The notes below the pieces were generated by a model. That model saw only the letters and a program-made list of their open reading frames with translations, made no database searches and was not told where the DNA came from. A program made the position numbers and the translations under genes. A stretch of DNA of 64,000 nt from Fragilaria crotonensis (lineage: Eukaryota > Bacillariophyta > Fragilariophyceae > Fragilariales > Fragilariaceae): positions 1 through 64,000 of the forward strand of contig JAKSYS010000012.1 of NCBI GenBank assembly GCA_022925895.1, in the 5' to 3' direction. Shown one piece after another: positions 55,701 through 64,000 of the stretch (position 1 is its first letter; every line of letters begins with the position of its first letter).

Positions 55701-56057
55701 TTATGCCGACGAGAATTTGGTCACAGCCTTGGTTCCCTCGCTCACTGCATGCTTGGCAAGTTCACCAGGAAGCATCAGGCGAACAGCGGTTTGGATTTCT
55801 CGGGAACTGAGAGTAGCCTTCTTGTTGTAGGTGGCCAACTTTCCGGCTTCACTTGCAATACGCTCGAAAATGTCGTTGATGAAGGAGTTCATGATGGACA
55901 TGCCCTTTTTGGAGATACCAGTGTCAGGGTGGACCTGCTTGAGGACCTTGTAGATATACGACGAATAAGTCTCAGTACGCTTCTTGTTCTTGGTGCTGGT
56001 GGAGGCCTTCTTGGGGGCCTTCGCAGATTGCTTGGAAGGAGTTGGTGTCTTCGCCAT
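55701..56057 (-). CDS. Histone H2B
   Basis: 118 aa, intronless. ATG 56057 is chosen because it starts '[19 protein letters not shown]', a normal lysine-rich H2B tail; the longer open frame upstream is untranslated. The histone fold is clear: '[20 protein letters not shown]', '[20 protein letters not shown]', '[20 protein letters not shown]'. It ends '[14 protein letters not shown]', with the Lys of 'AVTK' corresponding to the monoubiquitylated residue (K120 in human). It forms nucleosomes with H2A. The H2A gene 1 kb away is divergently oriented. Confidence 0.97.
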   Translation of the reverse strand: MAKTPTPSKQSAKAPKKASTSTKNKKRTETYSSYIYKVLKQVHPDTGISKKGMSIMNSFINDIFERIASEAGKLATYNKKATLSSREIQTAVRLMLPGELAKHAVSEGTKAVTKFSSA

Positions 56058-57105
56058 TGTGGAAACGTTGGTTGCCGCTGTTGTTAATAATAGAAATCGA
56101 ACCTGTCGTGGTTTTATGTCCTCATGAATCGAATTGGGAAGTTCGACAGAGGCGGCATCGATTCTCCGTCGAAACGCTGGGGACACCTTTGGAGCAACGC
56201 GCCGCTTTGATCCACTTGACTCAAACTTGACTCGCTCGACCCGTCTGATTGCGTCCGTTTCGTCCTCTGTGGCGCGGAGATCCTTTCTACCCGACTCGTT
56301 GGACTACAGATCCGTTTTCGTTGAGGCAGGTGCCAAGCGCGCTACGCCGTACTTGTACCAGGTACCAAGTACGTGTACTGGAGTTCTCGTTGCAGTATGT
56401 CATCGTAGTGTTATCGTACCCCCTACGTACAGCTGTAAAAATCCTACTGAGTACTGTAGTACGTGATAAGTACTGTAGACTGTAGACTTGTACTCGGAGC
56501 TCCACGAGCACAAGGCACAAGTGCGACCGTTTGCGAGATACGCTACTGTCTACTGTGTTACGAACCTACGGTATGGACAGAAGACAGAAGTCGGCACGTA
56601 CTTTACCGTCGCCGCCTCCACAATGCAAACGTGAATGAAGAATGAAGTGTTTTATGCTTTATTATCCAACCGGCACTCGATTCATCCTTCGCATCCCATT
56701 CGTTTGCCATCACACTTTGATGTTTGTTTTCATTGGATAAAAGCGAAAACACACGACCCGTCGTTCACACTTCTACGGCAGTCCGTAGCGAGGCTACTGC
56801 AACAATTAACTCTTTCATATCTAAGATACTACTAGCTAGCTAGTAGAGTAGAGCTTAGCAGGTTTCAATTTACCTTCTACAATCTCACACAATTATTCAT
56901 CACCTTTTGCATAACCGCCAACAAAACGAAAGCCGTATCTTTGTTCTCACAAAGACATCTCCTCGTTCCTCCCTCGCTCAACCGATCGCTCCAGTTGTAT
57001 CAGTCAAGGGCACGCTTCTCCAACATAGCCCTTGTTACCCCTCTCGTCTCTCAAGTTTCACGAAACACCACATTGTTGCGACCCTCAAGAAAACAAACAA
57101 GAATC
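56058..57105. promoter_or_regulatory. Divergent intergenic region between H2B and H2A genes
   Basis: About 1.05 kb. The centre (56340-56600) is GTAC-rich simple sequence. The edges should hold the histone promoters. No clear shared bidirectional motif could be defined by eye. Confidence 0.45.
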
Positions 57106-57562
57106 ATGTTTGGTGGGTTCAACTCTTGCTAATGAATTCATCATCAGTGTTTCTCATGGTAATGTTTTCTAACATATTTTACCATTCCTTCCTTCAGGAA
57201 AAGGGAATGGCGGTCGCGGCAAAAACAAGGCCTCCACAACATTGTCCAGCAAGGCTGGTCTTCAGTTTCCCGTCGGTCGCATTGGGCGATACCTTTGTCA
57301 GAAAAGATATACCAATCGCATGAATGCAAACACTCCTGTATTTATGGCCGGTGTGTTGGAGTACTTATGCGCCGAAATCCTGGAATTTGCCGGGAATGCG
57401 GCGCGCGAAAACAAAAAGTCGCGCATCGTACCTCGACATTTGACATTGGCGATTAGGAATGATGAAGACTTGCATCAGCTGTTGGGGAATGTAACGATTG
57501 CATCGGGTGGTGTTCTTCCCAACATTCATGCTGTGCTCCTTCCCAAGAAGAGAGCAAAGTGA
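57106..57562 (+). CDS. Histone H2A, divergent, intron-containing
   Basis: Two exons, 57106-57112 (7 nt, ATG TTT G) and 57198-57562. The 85-nt intron has donor GTGGGT and acceptor CTTCAG. The 123-aa product begins [13 protein letters not shown], and the fold '[20 protein letters not shown]' is unmistakable. The L1 region reads '[20 protein letters not shown]', unlike canonical 'AQRVGAGAPVYLAAVLEY'-type sequences, with Cys and Met at normally Ala/Leu positions. The acidic-patch residues are kept (E in LEY, CAEILEF, D-E-D). The C-terminus '[16 protein letters not shown]' is short, without the SQ motif of H2A.X and without H2A.Z features. It is either the ordinary H2A of this organism or a minor variant. 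Confidence 0.92.
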
Positions 57563-58333
57563 GTGAATGCAGGAATGGTGATAGGGGTCCTTGAGTGAAT
57601 ACAATAAGTGTATAGATTTGACAAGCCGTTTCGACACTCGCATTAGTCCATTCTTGACACTCTTGAAGCTGCGACTTCAGCTTATTCGCGGTGCTGCTGT
57701 TGAGGTATTCTGTTTGTAATTTGTTGTATACATCCGGACTACGGGATACTTGCGGATTGCGATCTTGCATCATAGTACGTTGCTATCAGTGATCTTCTTC
57801 TCCACGTGTCCTTGACCATAATCCATTGACACCTTTGAACTGATCCACGGCGGGTGCCTTGTAACCAGCATGGGTCGACTCATGCGATTTGTCTCATCGA
57901 ATGGATGTCGATCGTCTTTTCTTGTCACAAGTCGATGTCGATCTTCAGGGGAGTGTTGGGCCTACACACAACCTGCGTTTGTGCTGAGTGTGGTTACGCG
58001 CGTAACAGGAATCGTCACGATACCAAGATAGACCACCGACTCAGATGTAATCAAACATTACTTCACTCAACCAACATGGAGCACGGATGACGATAACGCT
58101 GCACATGAACGATGAATTCATGAACTTGCTTTTGGAGTCCAGTTGCTCTCTGGACTCCGGCGCATTTAAACTTCAAACTCAGGAATGGTACTGTAGTACT
58201 GCAGTACGATACTCTACACGCTTTACTGTTGTACCGTTGTACCTGGGACCTGGGACTGACGAATTCAGATCCATCAAAAATTCATGACACATCTCACATC
58301 TCATATCCCTCATATCTGATTAGGTGATAAGAG
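57563..58333. other. Intergenic spacer
   Basis: About 770 bp, no gene recognised. GTAC palindromes occur at 58190-58250. Confidence 0.5.
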
Positions 58334-59227
58334 ATGAGAGTGCGTGTACGGTCTACTGCCACCCTTCTCCTTGCCTTCCTCTCCGCAGCGGAGACATTGC
58401 AAGTCTTTGATAATGTCCTTATGAAAAAGACGCGCGAAGGCTTGCACCTGGTAGCATCGGAGGGTGGTTTGTCTCACAAGCTCATGGATCGCTCACGACA
58501 GCCTGCGTCTCCGCTGGAACGTGCCTTGGTGGCGATATTAGACGAAATGGGCGATTTCTCGCCATACATTGAATACTGGTGTAGGCAGGAATGGCGTCAC
58601 ATCGAAGCCCATGCTGATGTCGACGAATTCTTGGCAAAGTCTGGATGTAACCAATTCCGATATCCGAAACACGGCCACGTGCTTTACCTGCAGGTTGGTG
58701 AACAAGTGAAGGGTCCAACCTGCATTTTTGAAGAATGCGTCAGTGGTGGAGATCTTGTAGCCAAATCAGAAGTGTCGTTGTTGACAATTCCCGCTGTGGA
58801 AGGGCGCTTGTTAAGGTTTCCAGGAAATCTCCTACATGCGGTTCCACGACCTACCGATATCTGGCTTCTTCCATTTGTGCAGGGATCGCCTGGTTTCACC
58901 CCCATGCTCTTCGAAAGAAGTGTTGTTTTGTTTAATACTTGGCATGAACCGCCATTAGACGTGCCGAAACTGGAGGAAAAGTTTGAATGCCTGCCCCAGG
59001 AAATCTCTGTCACGCCACGCAACCATTGGGACGAAGTTCCAGTTTTCGAGAGAGCCGCCTCGTATTTGGAAGCCTCGTCGACACGCGCCAAGATTTGGCT
59101 ACTAGGTGATTTGACACGACGCAATCACACCATGCGCACTGTAAACCTTTATGTCAACCAAGAGGAACTACGAGAGGCTCTGGAGCATCCTGAAAAACCC
59201 TGTCGAACTATCCTTCACTCAATGTAA
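58334..59227 (+). CDS. Secreted 2-oxoglutarate/Fe(II) dioxygenase-like protein
   Basis: 297 aa, single exon, ATG 58334. The first ~22 residues ('RSTATLLLAFLSAAETLQVF') form a signal peptide, so the protein enters the secretory route. The middle carries a double-stranded-beta-helix pattern: 'EWRHIEAHADVDEF' with an H-A-D metal-binding triplet, 'PKHGHVLYLQV' and 'GPTCIFEE', and a distal 'RLLRFPGNLLHAVPRP' with the second His. This order matches the HxD...H facial triad of prolyl-hydroxylase-like 2OG oxygenases. The substrate is unknown; a Golgi or ER hydroxylase is one possibility. The C-terminus after 'NTWHEPP' is less conserved. The frame is intact. Confidence 0.65.
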   Translation: MRVRVRSTATLLLAFLSAAETLQVFDNVLMKKTREGLHLVASEGGLSHKLMDRSRQPASPLERALVAILDEMGDFSPYIEYWCRQEWRHIEAHADVDEFLAKSGCNQFRYPKHGHVLYLQVGEQVKGPTCIFEECVSGGDLVAKSEVSLLTIPAVEGRLLRFPGNLLHAVPRPTDIWLLPFVQGSPGFTPMLFERSVVLFNTWHEPPLDVPKLEEKFECLPQEISVTPRNHWDEVPVFERAASYLEASSTRAKIWLLGDLTRRNHTMRTVNLYVNQEELREALEHPEKPCRTILHSM

Positions 59228-60837
59228 AATCCTAAACAAAGATTCTAGCTACGCCACGGCGAGATTTCGTGCGGTTTGAGGAGGACACCCTGATTGGTAT
59301 CTCTAGTATGTGCTGTACCTATTTCAGCCCGAGGGTGAAGTTCATATGTCTACTGGTAGTCTTGTCACATTTGGGCAAGGTCCAGGTCCAAATCTCTGGA
59401 TTGCAACGTGACACGTGACACATACGACTAAATGCGTCCCGGAGACTGGAGTGAAAGCCACTTCTGTACCTTGTTCTGTAGGTACTCAGACTACAGTACA
59501 GTAGGCATTTGGCTCCCACGTCTCACACGTACCAGGTACATCGTACAGTGCTATTATGCATATCATATGGGACTCCAGAGACTCAACCAAAAATATGGGT
59601 GTGCTGTGTGCTGTGTGCTGTGTAGACCGTAAACGATCCTGGTTCAAGTACTGTGGTACTCGGTGTACGCCATACCGTATGTGAGCGCCCGACCGGAAAT
59701 GGAATGTGCATATATTGATTGAATACTGAGTACTAGAGCTAGGTGAAGTAGAACATCGTACTGTAGCATATCACGCTATCACGCGAACAACAACCTGCGT
59801 GCAATATGCATACACACTCCTGTACGGAGTACAACGTAAACACCAGTATAATCTATGGTGTATGGGAGTGGGGGGTGCTATACGTCGTAGGACACAGATG
59901 ACGACCAAGAAATATCATACAGTGCAGGACACTTATAAACGACACAAATTTGTTAAGAAACATCTCCCCTTCCCTGGATGAAGATAAAAATATTAATCCG
60001 ACAAAGTGCTTCTTGATCAGATTGTTGAGTGTTTCCTCGGATTACTTTTTTTAATTTTTGAGAATTGAAAGTTTTATTAAGCTCGGAAGGTGCAACATTT
60101 TTTCGCAATGGTCACTTTTTATTACATTTCTGGACGATTCAGAGAAATCTAAAATTTGGATCAATAATTTGAAACACATTTTTTTCGAAAATACTGAAGC
60201 CTACAAATCACCCAAACTCGATCGTTGTGTAGGTTCTACAGAGGTCTCAGTATAACACTGCTGGAAGACCTACTGTATCGTACAGTACTAGTACGCACTG
60301 TAACCACTTTCTAGATCACTACCGTAGTATAATGGTACTGGAATGGTGAAGACGGGCTGACAGGTTATGAGCTCAAACGTGAGTGTAGTACAACAATTGC
60401 TGTACAGTACTACAGTGCACACTAGTTGAGAATTTGAAACAAAAATAATAATTGTCGTTTATAAGTGTCCTGCACTGTAGCATCATGATGAAGCAGAGTC
60501 TTACGGTAGCTGAGCACCAGTCGTACAGTATGACACGTATGGACATATCATATTGTTGCATGATGGCACAAAATACAAAATACCTGATACTGTACTCCAG
60601 TAAGTGATACTACCGTTAGTAGACATCGAATAAATGATAAAAACATATAATTGAATACTGTACATTTACGTATCTACCACGTACAGTACTGATGGATGAC
60701 AGTCCTTACATGTAGTATTGTACTGGCAGCACAGCGTTTAATTACACTCGTATGCCTCCTACACCAACAGTAAGGCCTTTTTTCACATACCCTGCGCGAG
60801 TACATTTTTTAAGTTCAGCAGGAAACCTCCGACGATC
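59228..60837. other. Intergenic region carrying a Tc1/mariner-like MITE
   Basis: GTAC-rich DNA on both sides of the MITE (59470-59760, 60265-60420, 60520-60720). No protein-coding gene is seen. The last ~100 bp are the E(z) upstream region. Confidence 0.6.
59918..60479. mobile_element. Tc1/mariner-like MITE with TA target duplication
   Basis: The element is 59920-60477 (558 bp). Perfect 25-bp terminal inverted repeats lie at 59920-59944 and 60453-60477, starting CAGTGCAGGACACTTATA. They are flanked by TA at 59918-59919 and 60478-60479. CAGTG-type ends with a TA duplication are typical of the Tc1/mariner superfamily. The interior is AT-rich and encodes no transposase. Confidence 0.9.
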
Positions 60838-63132
60838 ATGCCAATGATCGGTAGTGGTCGTGTTGCTCGCGCCACGACCCCTCTCGCCCCATCTTCGCCC
60901 AAGAAGAAACAGAAAATGAGATTACAAGCACAAGAAGAAATCGAAGACTTTGTCAAAAGCGCACATGCTGCAGTGATGGAGCAATGGCACCAGAAGCAAG
61001 CAAACCTACTTAACAAGCACTTGGTGATATCGCGAGATGCAGTGTTGGCTCGCGCTGATAAATCAGTCCAGAGGACGTTTCCCCGCCTTTTGAGCAATGC
61101 GGATGATAGCCCACAGATCTTGAAGAGCCTTTTGTGTCAACCCTGCGCCATAGCACCTGCATCTTCAGTTACAGCAAACGAGAGGAGAGCTATGAGCGGA
61201 AACCAGAAGGATGATGTTTCGGACAACAGCTTGTCGCAGGACGATGAACCGAAGGCCAGAAATGGAGCCTTGTTTACAGTGAAGATGAGAGTGGACAAAG
61301 GCCATAGAAATGTATCCTTGGGCCCTCCCTTGTATCTGGAAGGGTCGCACTCACCTCGCCCTAAATCGTCCGCTACTATCTTTCTCAAGACACACTATGC
61401 GACAGAGGATGAACAAAATCTTAAATATGTCCCCTACTTTGGAGACGACGACAAGGATGATGTCGTCTCGGATTTGTACAATCTGGAAGATCGAGAGAAG
61501 CAAATGGAGTTTGGACCGGAGTATCGTGAACGAGCAACGAATGATATTCTAGATGATGTGCTGCTCCTCCTGCAGAAGCGTCTCCAAGAAAACAATGTGG
61601 AATCAACGCCAGAGTTGAATCGTGAATTTCATACGATCCTAGCAGAAATCATGGACGAATACTTGGATCGAATTCATGAACGATATGAATTGGTGATTTC
61701 GAAAACGAAGGCTGCGCCGCCTGCACCACCCGCTAAGCCAACCAAGCATGAAAGGAAGTTGGAGGACTATTTAGATGCCATGGATACGTACCGGCCCATC
61801 TTTTGTCGACGTTGCTTTATTTACGATTGCAATATTCACGGGAATCTTGGCAAGGCTTCCTTAGAGTTGCAAGGCGAGCTTGCCGTTCAACGAGAACGGG
61901 ACGGTTTCTGGAATCAACCGGAAGAAACCAATGCCACTGATGATGACGATGAGAAGAAGCCGTCTGCAATTGAAAATTCATCATCTGACGACAACTATCT
62001 TTCTTGCGAGGAGCTGGAGGAAAATCTTTCAGAGTCGCCTGAGCAAGGGATATCCATTGTTACGGTTCCTGGCAAAGAAATAGGCGATGGAGGGACAGCC
62101 GACGATCTCACTCCGCTGCAAAAGGCTATCTGTGAACGTACATTCTTGATATTTCAAGGTGACACCAAAAAGATGGCGATCACCATGGGAGCATCGTCAG
62201 ACGCAGTAGCAGATTACTGTCGGCTCAAGGGTTTGAAACTAGAGGAGTTCAAGCATTTGAAAGAAGAGCACGTTCAAATGTTCAAGAACAAGAAACGAAA
62301 AAAGGGATCTGGCAGCCTATGGCAGTCCATGAACAATTACAATCCCACATGGTTGAAACGCGTCGAAGACTCTGAAATCCACCCTGTCTTTGTGCCTTGC
62401 GACCACGACGAACCCTGTTCAGAAGAGAGTTGTTCCTGCGTTCGAAATGCCTTCTTTTGCACAAAACACTGTGCATGGGAACGTCGGAGCAGAAACTTTT
62501 TTCGGGGTTGTGCCTGCAATGGCAGGTGCATGACGAAGACATGTTCTTGCTTTGCTGCCAAGCGCGAATGCGATCCAGATTTGTGCAAGGCATGTGGTGC
62601 TTGTACGGACCCACCAAACCAACCGGCTACAACTCAGCGCTGTCTGAATGATCAAATTGGGATGAGACGTCACTGCCATTTGTTGTTGGGCAAGTCTTCA
62701 ATTGAAGATGCCGGATGGGGTATCTACACTCGGCATGCGTTGAAGAAGGGGGATTATGTGCACGAGTACGTGGGTGAAGTCATATCACAGGAAGAAGCTG
62801 AAAGAAGGGGGCGGATCTATGATAAGGTGAATCGCAGTTATTTGTTCAATCTGAGCTCTGACTTTGTCGTTGATGCGTCAAGAAAGGGTAACAAGTCACG
62901 ATTTGCGAACCACAGCAACAAACCCAATTGTTATACCAAGATGGTAGATGTGAATGGAGACATTCGCATTGGACTGTACGCGAGGGAAGACATTGAGCCT
63001 CAGACGGAACTCTTCTTTGACTATCGCTACGATGTTGCCATGGACAATGATCTCATAATTAAACCGGGAATGACTGTCGATTGGATGAAGAATCCCAAAA
63101 TGGCAAACAAGATTTCGAAAAAGTATGCTTGA
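60838..63132 (+). CDS. E(z)/EZH-type histone H3K27 methyltransferase (PRC2 catalytic subunit)
   Basis: 764 aa, single exon, ATG 60838. The N-terminal ~480 residues contain a basic start and acidic/helical parts expected to bind the other PRC2 subunits, including 'DAMDTYRPIFCRRCFIYDCN'. A SANT-like segment follows ('PLQKAICERTFLIFQGDTKK'). The Cys-rich CXC domain (~515-595; 'CSCVRNAFFCTKHC', 'GCACNGRCMTKTCSCFAAKR', 'CDPDLCKACGAC') precedes a complete SET domain (~605-730). The SET domain carries 'AGWGIYTRHALKKGDYV' (cofactor), 'RFANHSNKPNCYTK' (NHS active site) and 'TELFFDYRYD' (catalytic Tyr). CXC directly before SET and no post-SET are diagnostic of E(z). It silences genes and, in unicellular algae, transposons through H3K27me3. 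The frame is intact. Confidence 0.95.
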   Translation: MPMIGSGRVARATTPLAPSSPKKKQKMRLQAQEEIEDFVKSAHAAVMEQWHQKQANLLNKHLVISRDAVLARADKSVQRTFPRLLSNADDSPQILKSLLCQPCAIAPASSVTANERRAMSGNQKDDVSDNSLSQDDEPKARNGALFTVKMRVDKGHRNVSLGPPLYLEGSHSPRPKSSATIFLKTHYATEDEQNLKYVPYFGDDDKDDVVSDLYNLEDREKQMEFGPEYRERATNDILDDVLLLLQKRLQENNVESTPELNREFHTILAEIMDEYLDRIHERYELVISKTKAAPPAPPAKPTKHERKLEDYLDAMDTYRPIFCRRCFIYDCNIHGNLGKASLELQGELAVQRERDGFWNQPEETNATDDDDEKKPSAIENSSSDDNYLSCEELEENLSESPEQGISIVTVPGKEIGDGGTADDLTPLQKAICERTFLIFQGDTKKMAITMGASSDAVADYCRLKGLKLEEFKHLKEEHVQMFKNKKRKKGSGSLWQSMNNYNPTWLKRVEDSEIHPVFVPCDHDEPCSEESCSCVRNAFFCTKHCAWERRSRNFFRGCACNGRCMTKTCSCFAAKRECDPDLCKACGACTDPPNQPATTQRCLNDQIGMRRHCHLLLGKSSIEDAGWGIYTRHALKKGDYVHEYVGEVISQEEAERRGRIYDKVNRSYLFNLSSDFVVDASRKGNKSRFANHSNKPNCYTKMVDVNGDIRIGLYAREDIEPQTELFFDYRYDVAMDNDLIIKPGMTVDWMKNPKMANKISKKYA

Positions 63133-64000
63133 CGAGTTTGTTGGTGTTCCCAGTACGAACCCACCCACTCGATCGAATGGTGGGATCCATACTCACCTTT
63201 GTCATCGTGAGCGCCGCGTCAGTGAGGCTGCAATCGAACAAATGGCATTGACAGGCTGATTAATCAATAATAAAATCATATGCTAAATTGGGGACACTCG
63301 TTCGAGCCCCGGTCACCACTGATAACGACACGGACATTACTTCGATCCAGTTATAAATACCAAATAACTGCATTTTTACGTTCCTGTTCGAAACCACAAA
63401 TATGGACGACACAGACGTGACCACACAGTGCCAAAAGGGCACACTCAGCAAATGCACCCTTCCGCGGGATGGAGGACTTGACGAACGGTGGCTTTATGTG
63501 TGGATACCCCATTCAGATCTGTTGATCGTTGATCCTTTCTTTTGTCCCCCTTCCTCCGGCAATCTGTGCGCAACTTCTTGCTTCTGTTGTACACGCGAAC
63601 TTTAAAGGCTATCCCTTTGAAAACGAAGACAACACCATAATAAACCCTCCTGGAACCCTCGTGTAAGGCTACGTTCGTCCTCAGTGCCCATGAGGGCATG
63701 TTGCAGAATGATTGGACGAGGTATGCCCTTGCACACTGTTGTCGGGGTTCTTCAGACAGCCGTCTGGACGAGGTAGTTGTAGTGGACTACCACCGTCACC
63801 GAGACAATGCCAACGGTTTTCGACCTTCGACAGGTGGTGGACGACTACTAGCCTTCTGCCCGTGTCTCAACCGTGGTCTCCATGAGCTTTTCGGAATACT
63901 ATCTTGTGTCTCATGGCTAACGCCATATGCAAGTTCATTGAAGGACTGGCATCTTTCGGGCACGGACGCTAGCCTGTTCATTCTCATTAAAGCAATCACT
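63133..64000. other. Intergenic region at the window end
   Basis: No gene is recognised in 870 bp. A short inverted repeat GGTAGT/ACTACC lies at about 63771-63790. Small frames on both strands have no motif. Confidence 0.5.

Noticed and set aside
63290-63340. tRNA-like segment (GTTCGAGCCCC followed by CCA)
   Set aside because: The proposed T stem does not pair and no acceptor, D or anticodon arm can be built upstream.

Overview
The window looks like a nuclear segment of a diatom (stramenopile) genome. The evidence is: compact genes with short GT-AG introns (60-370 nt); a transketolase whose first exon encodes a signal peptide ending in an ASAFAP-like plastid motif; diatom-style Ty1/copia elements; a stramenopile-type TspO-like membrane protein; and histone, PRC2 and NHEJ genes. 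I cannot name the species.

Layout. 1-2753: 3' part of a Ty1/copia pol cut by the window edge. 4300-7875 (-): PPR-SMR protein with a very long disordered tail. 9380-11785 (-): C1-like/VPS9-domain protein. 11886-13076: Mutator-like MITE with a 9-bp target duplication. 13612-16142 (+): plastid transketolase. 18503-19216: second TIR element. 20375-21402 (+): BTB/BACK-like protein. 21806-22837 (-): mitochondrial inner-membrane-protease-like signal peptidase. 25057-25989 (+) and 26465-26929 (-): hypothetical proteins. 27853-33844: complete Ty1/copia element with LTRs and target duplication. 34957-36078 (-): TspO-like membrane protein. 36775-38320 (+): protein with a repeated Trp motif. 38751-40241 (-): ER-type J protein. 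41416-47394: gag-only LTR retrotransposon with almost identical 0.9-kb LTRs. 47620-48114 (+): LLPH-like nuclear protein. 48198-49944 (-): Ku80-like. 50296-53364 (+): large DDE transposase-like gene. 53835-55221 (+): 3'-5' exonuclease. 55701-56057 (-): histone H2B. 57106-57562 (+): divergent histone H2A. 58334-59227 (+): secreted 2OG-dioxygenase-like protein. 59920-60477: Tc1/mariner-like MITE. 60838-63132 (+): E(z)-type SET methyltransferase. The spacers are unusually rich in GTAC palindromes.

Function. The genes form no operon. Thematically the right third is chromatin and DNA metabolism: Ku80, a WRN-type exonuclease, H2A, H2B, E(z) and a transposase. The left two thirds are organelle and trafficking genes separated by mobile elements.

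An important caveat is that many otherwise well-conserved genes (transketolase, VPS9 protein, Ku80, BTB protein, both copia pol genes, the transposase) are broken by single-base indels. Most are one-base contractions of short homopolymers, and adding the missing base restores the family motifs. I read these mainly as sequence errors rather than pseudogenes. The in-frame TAA in the PPR gene is the exception that this does not explain.
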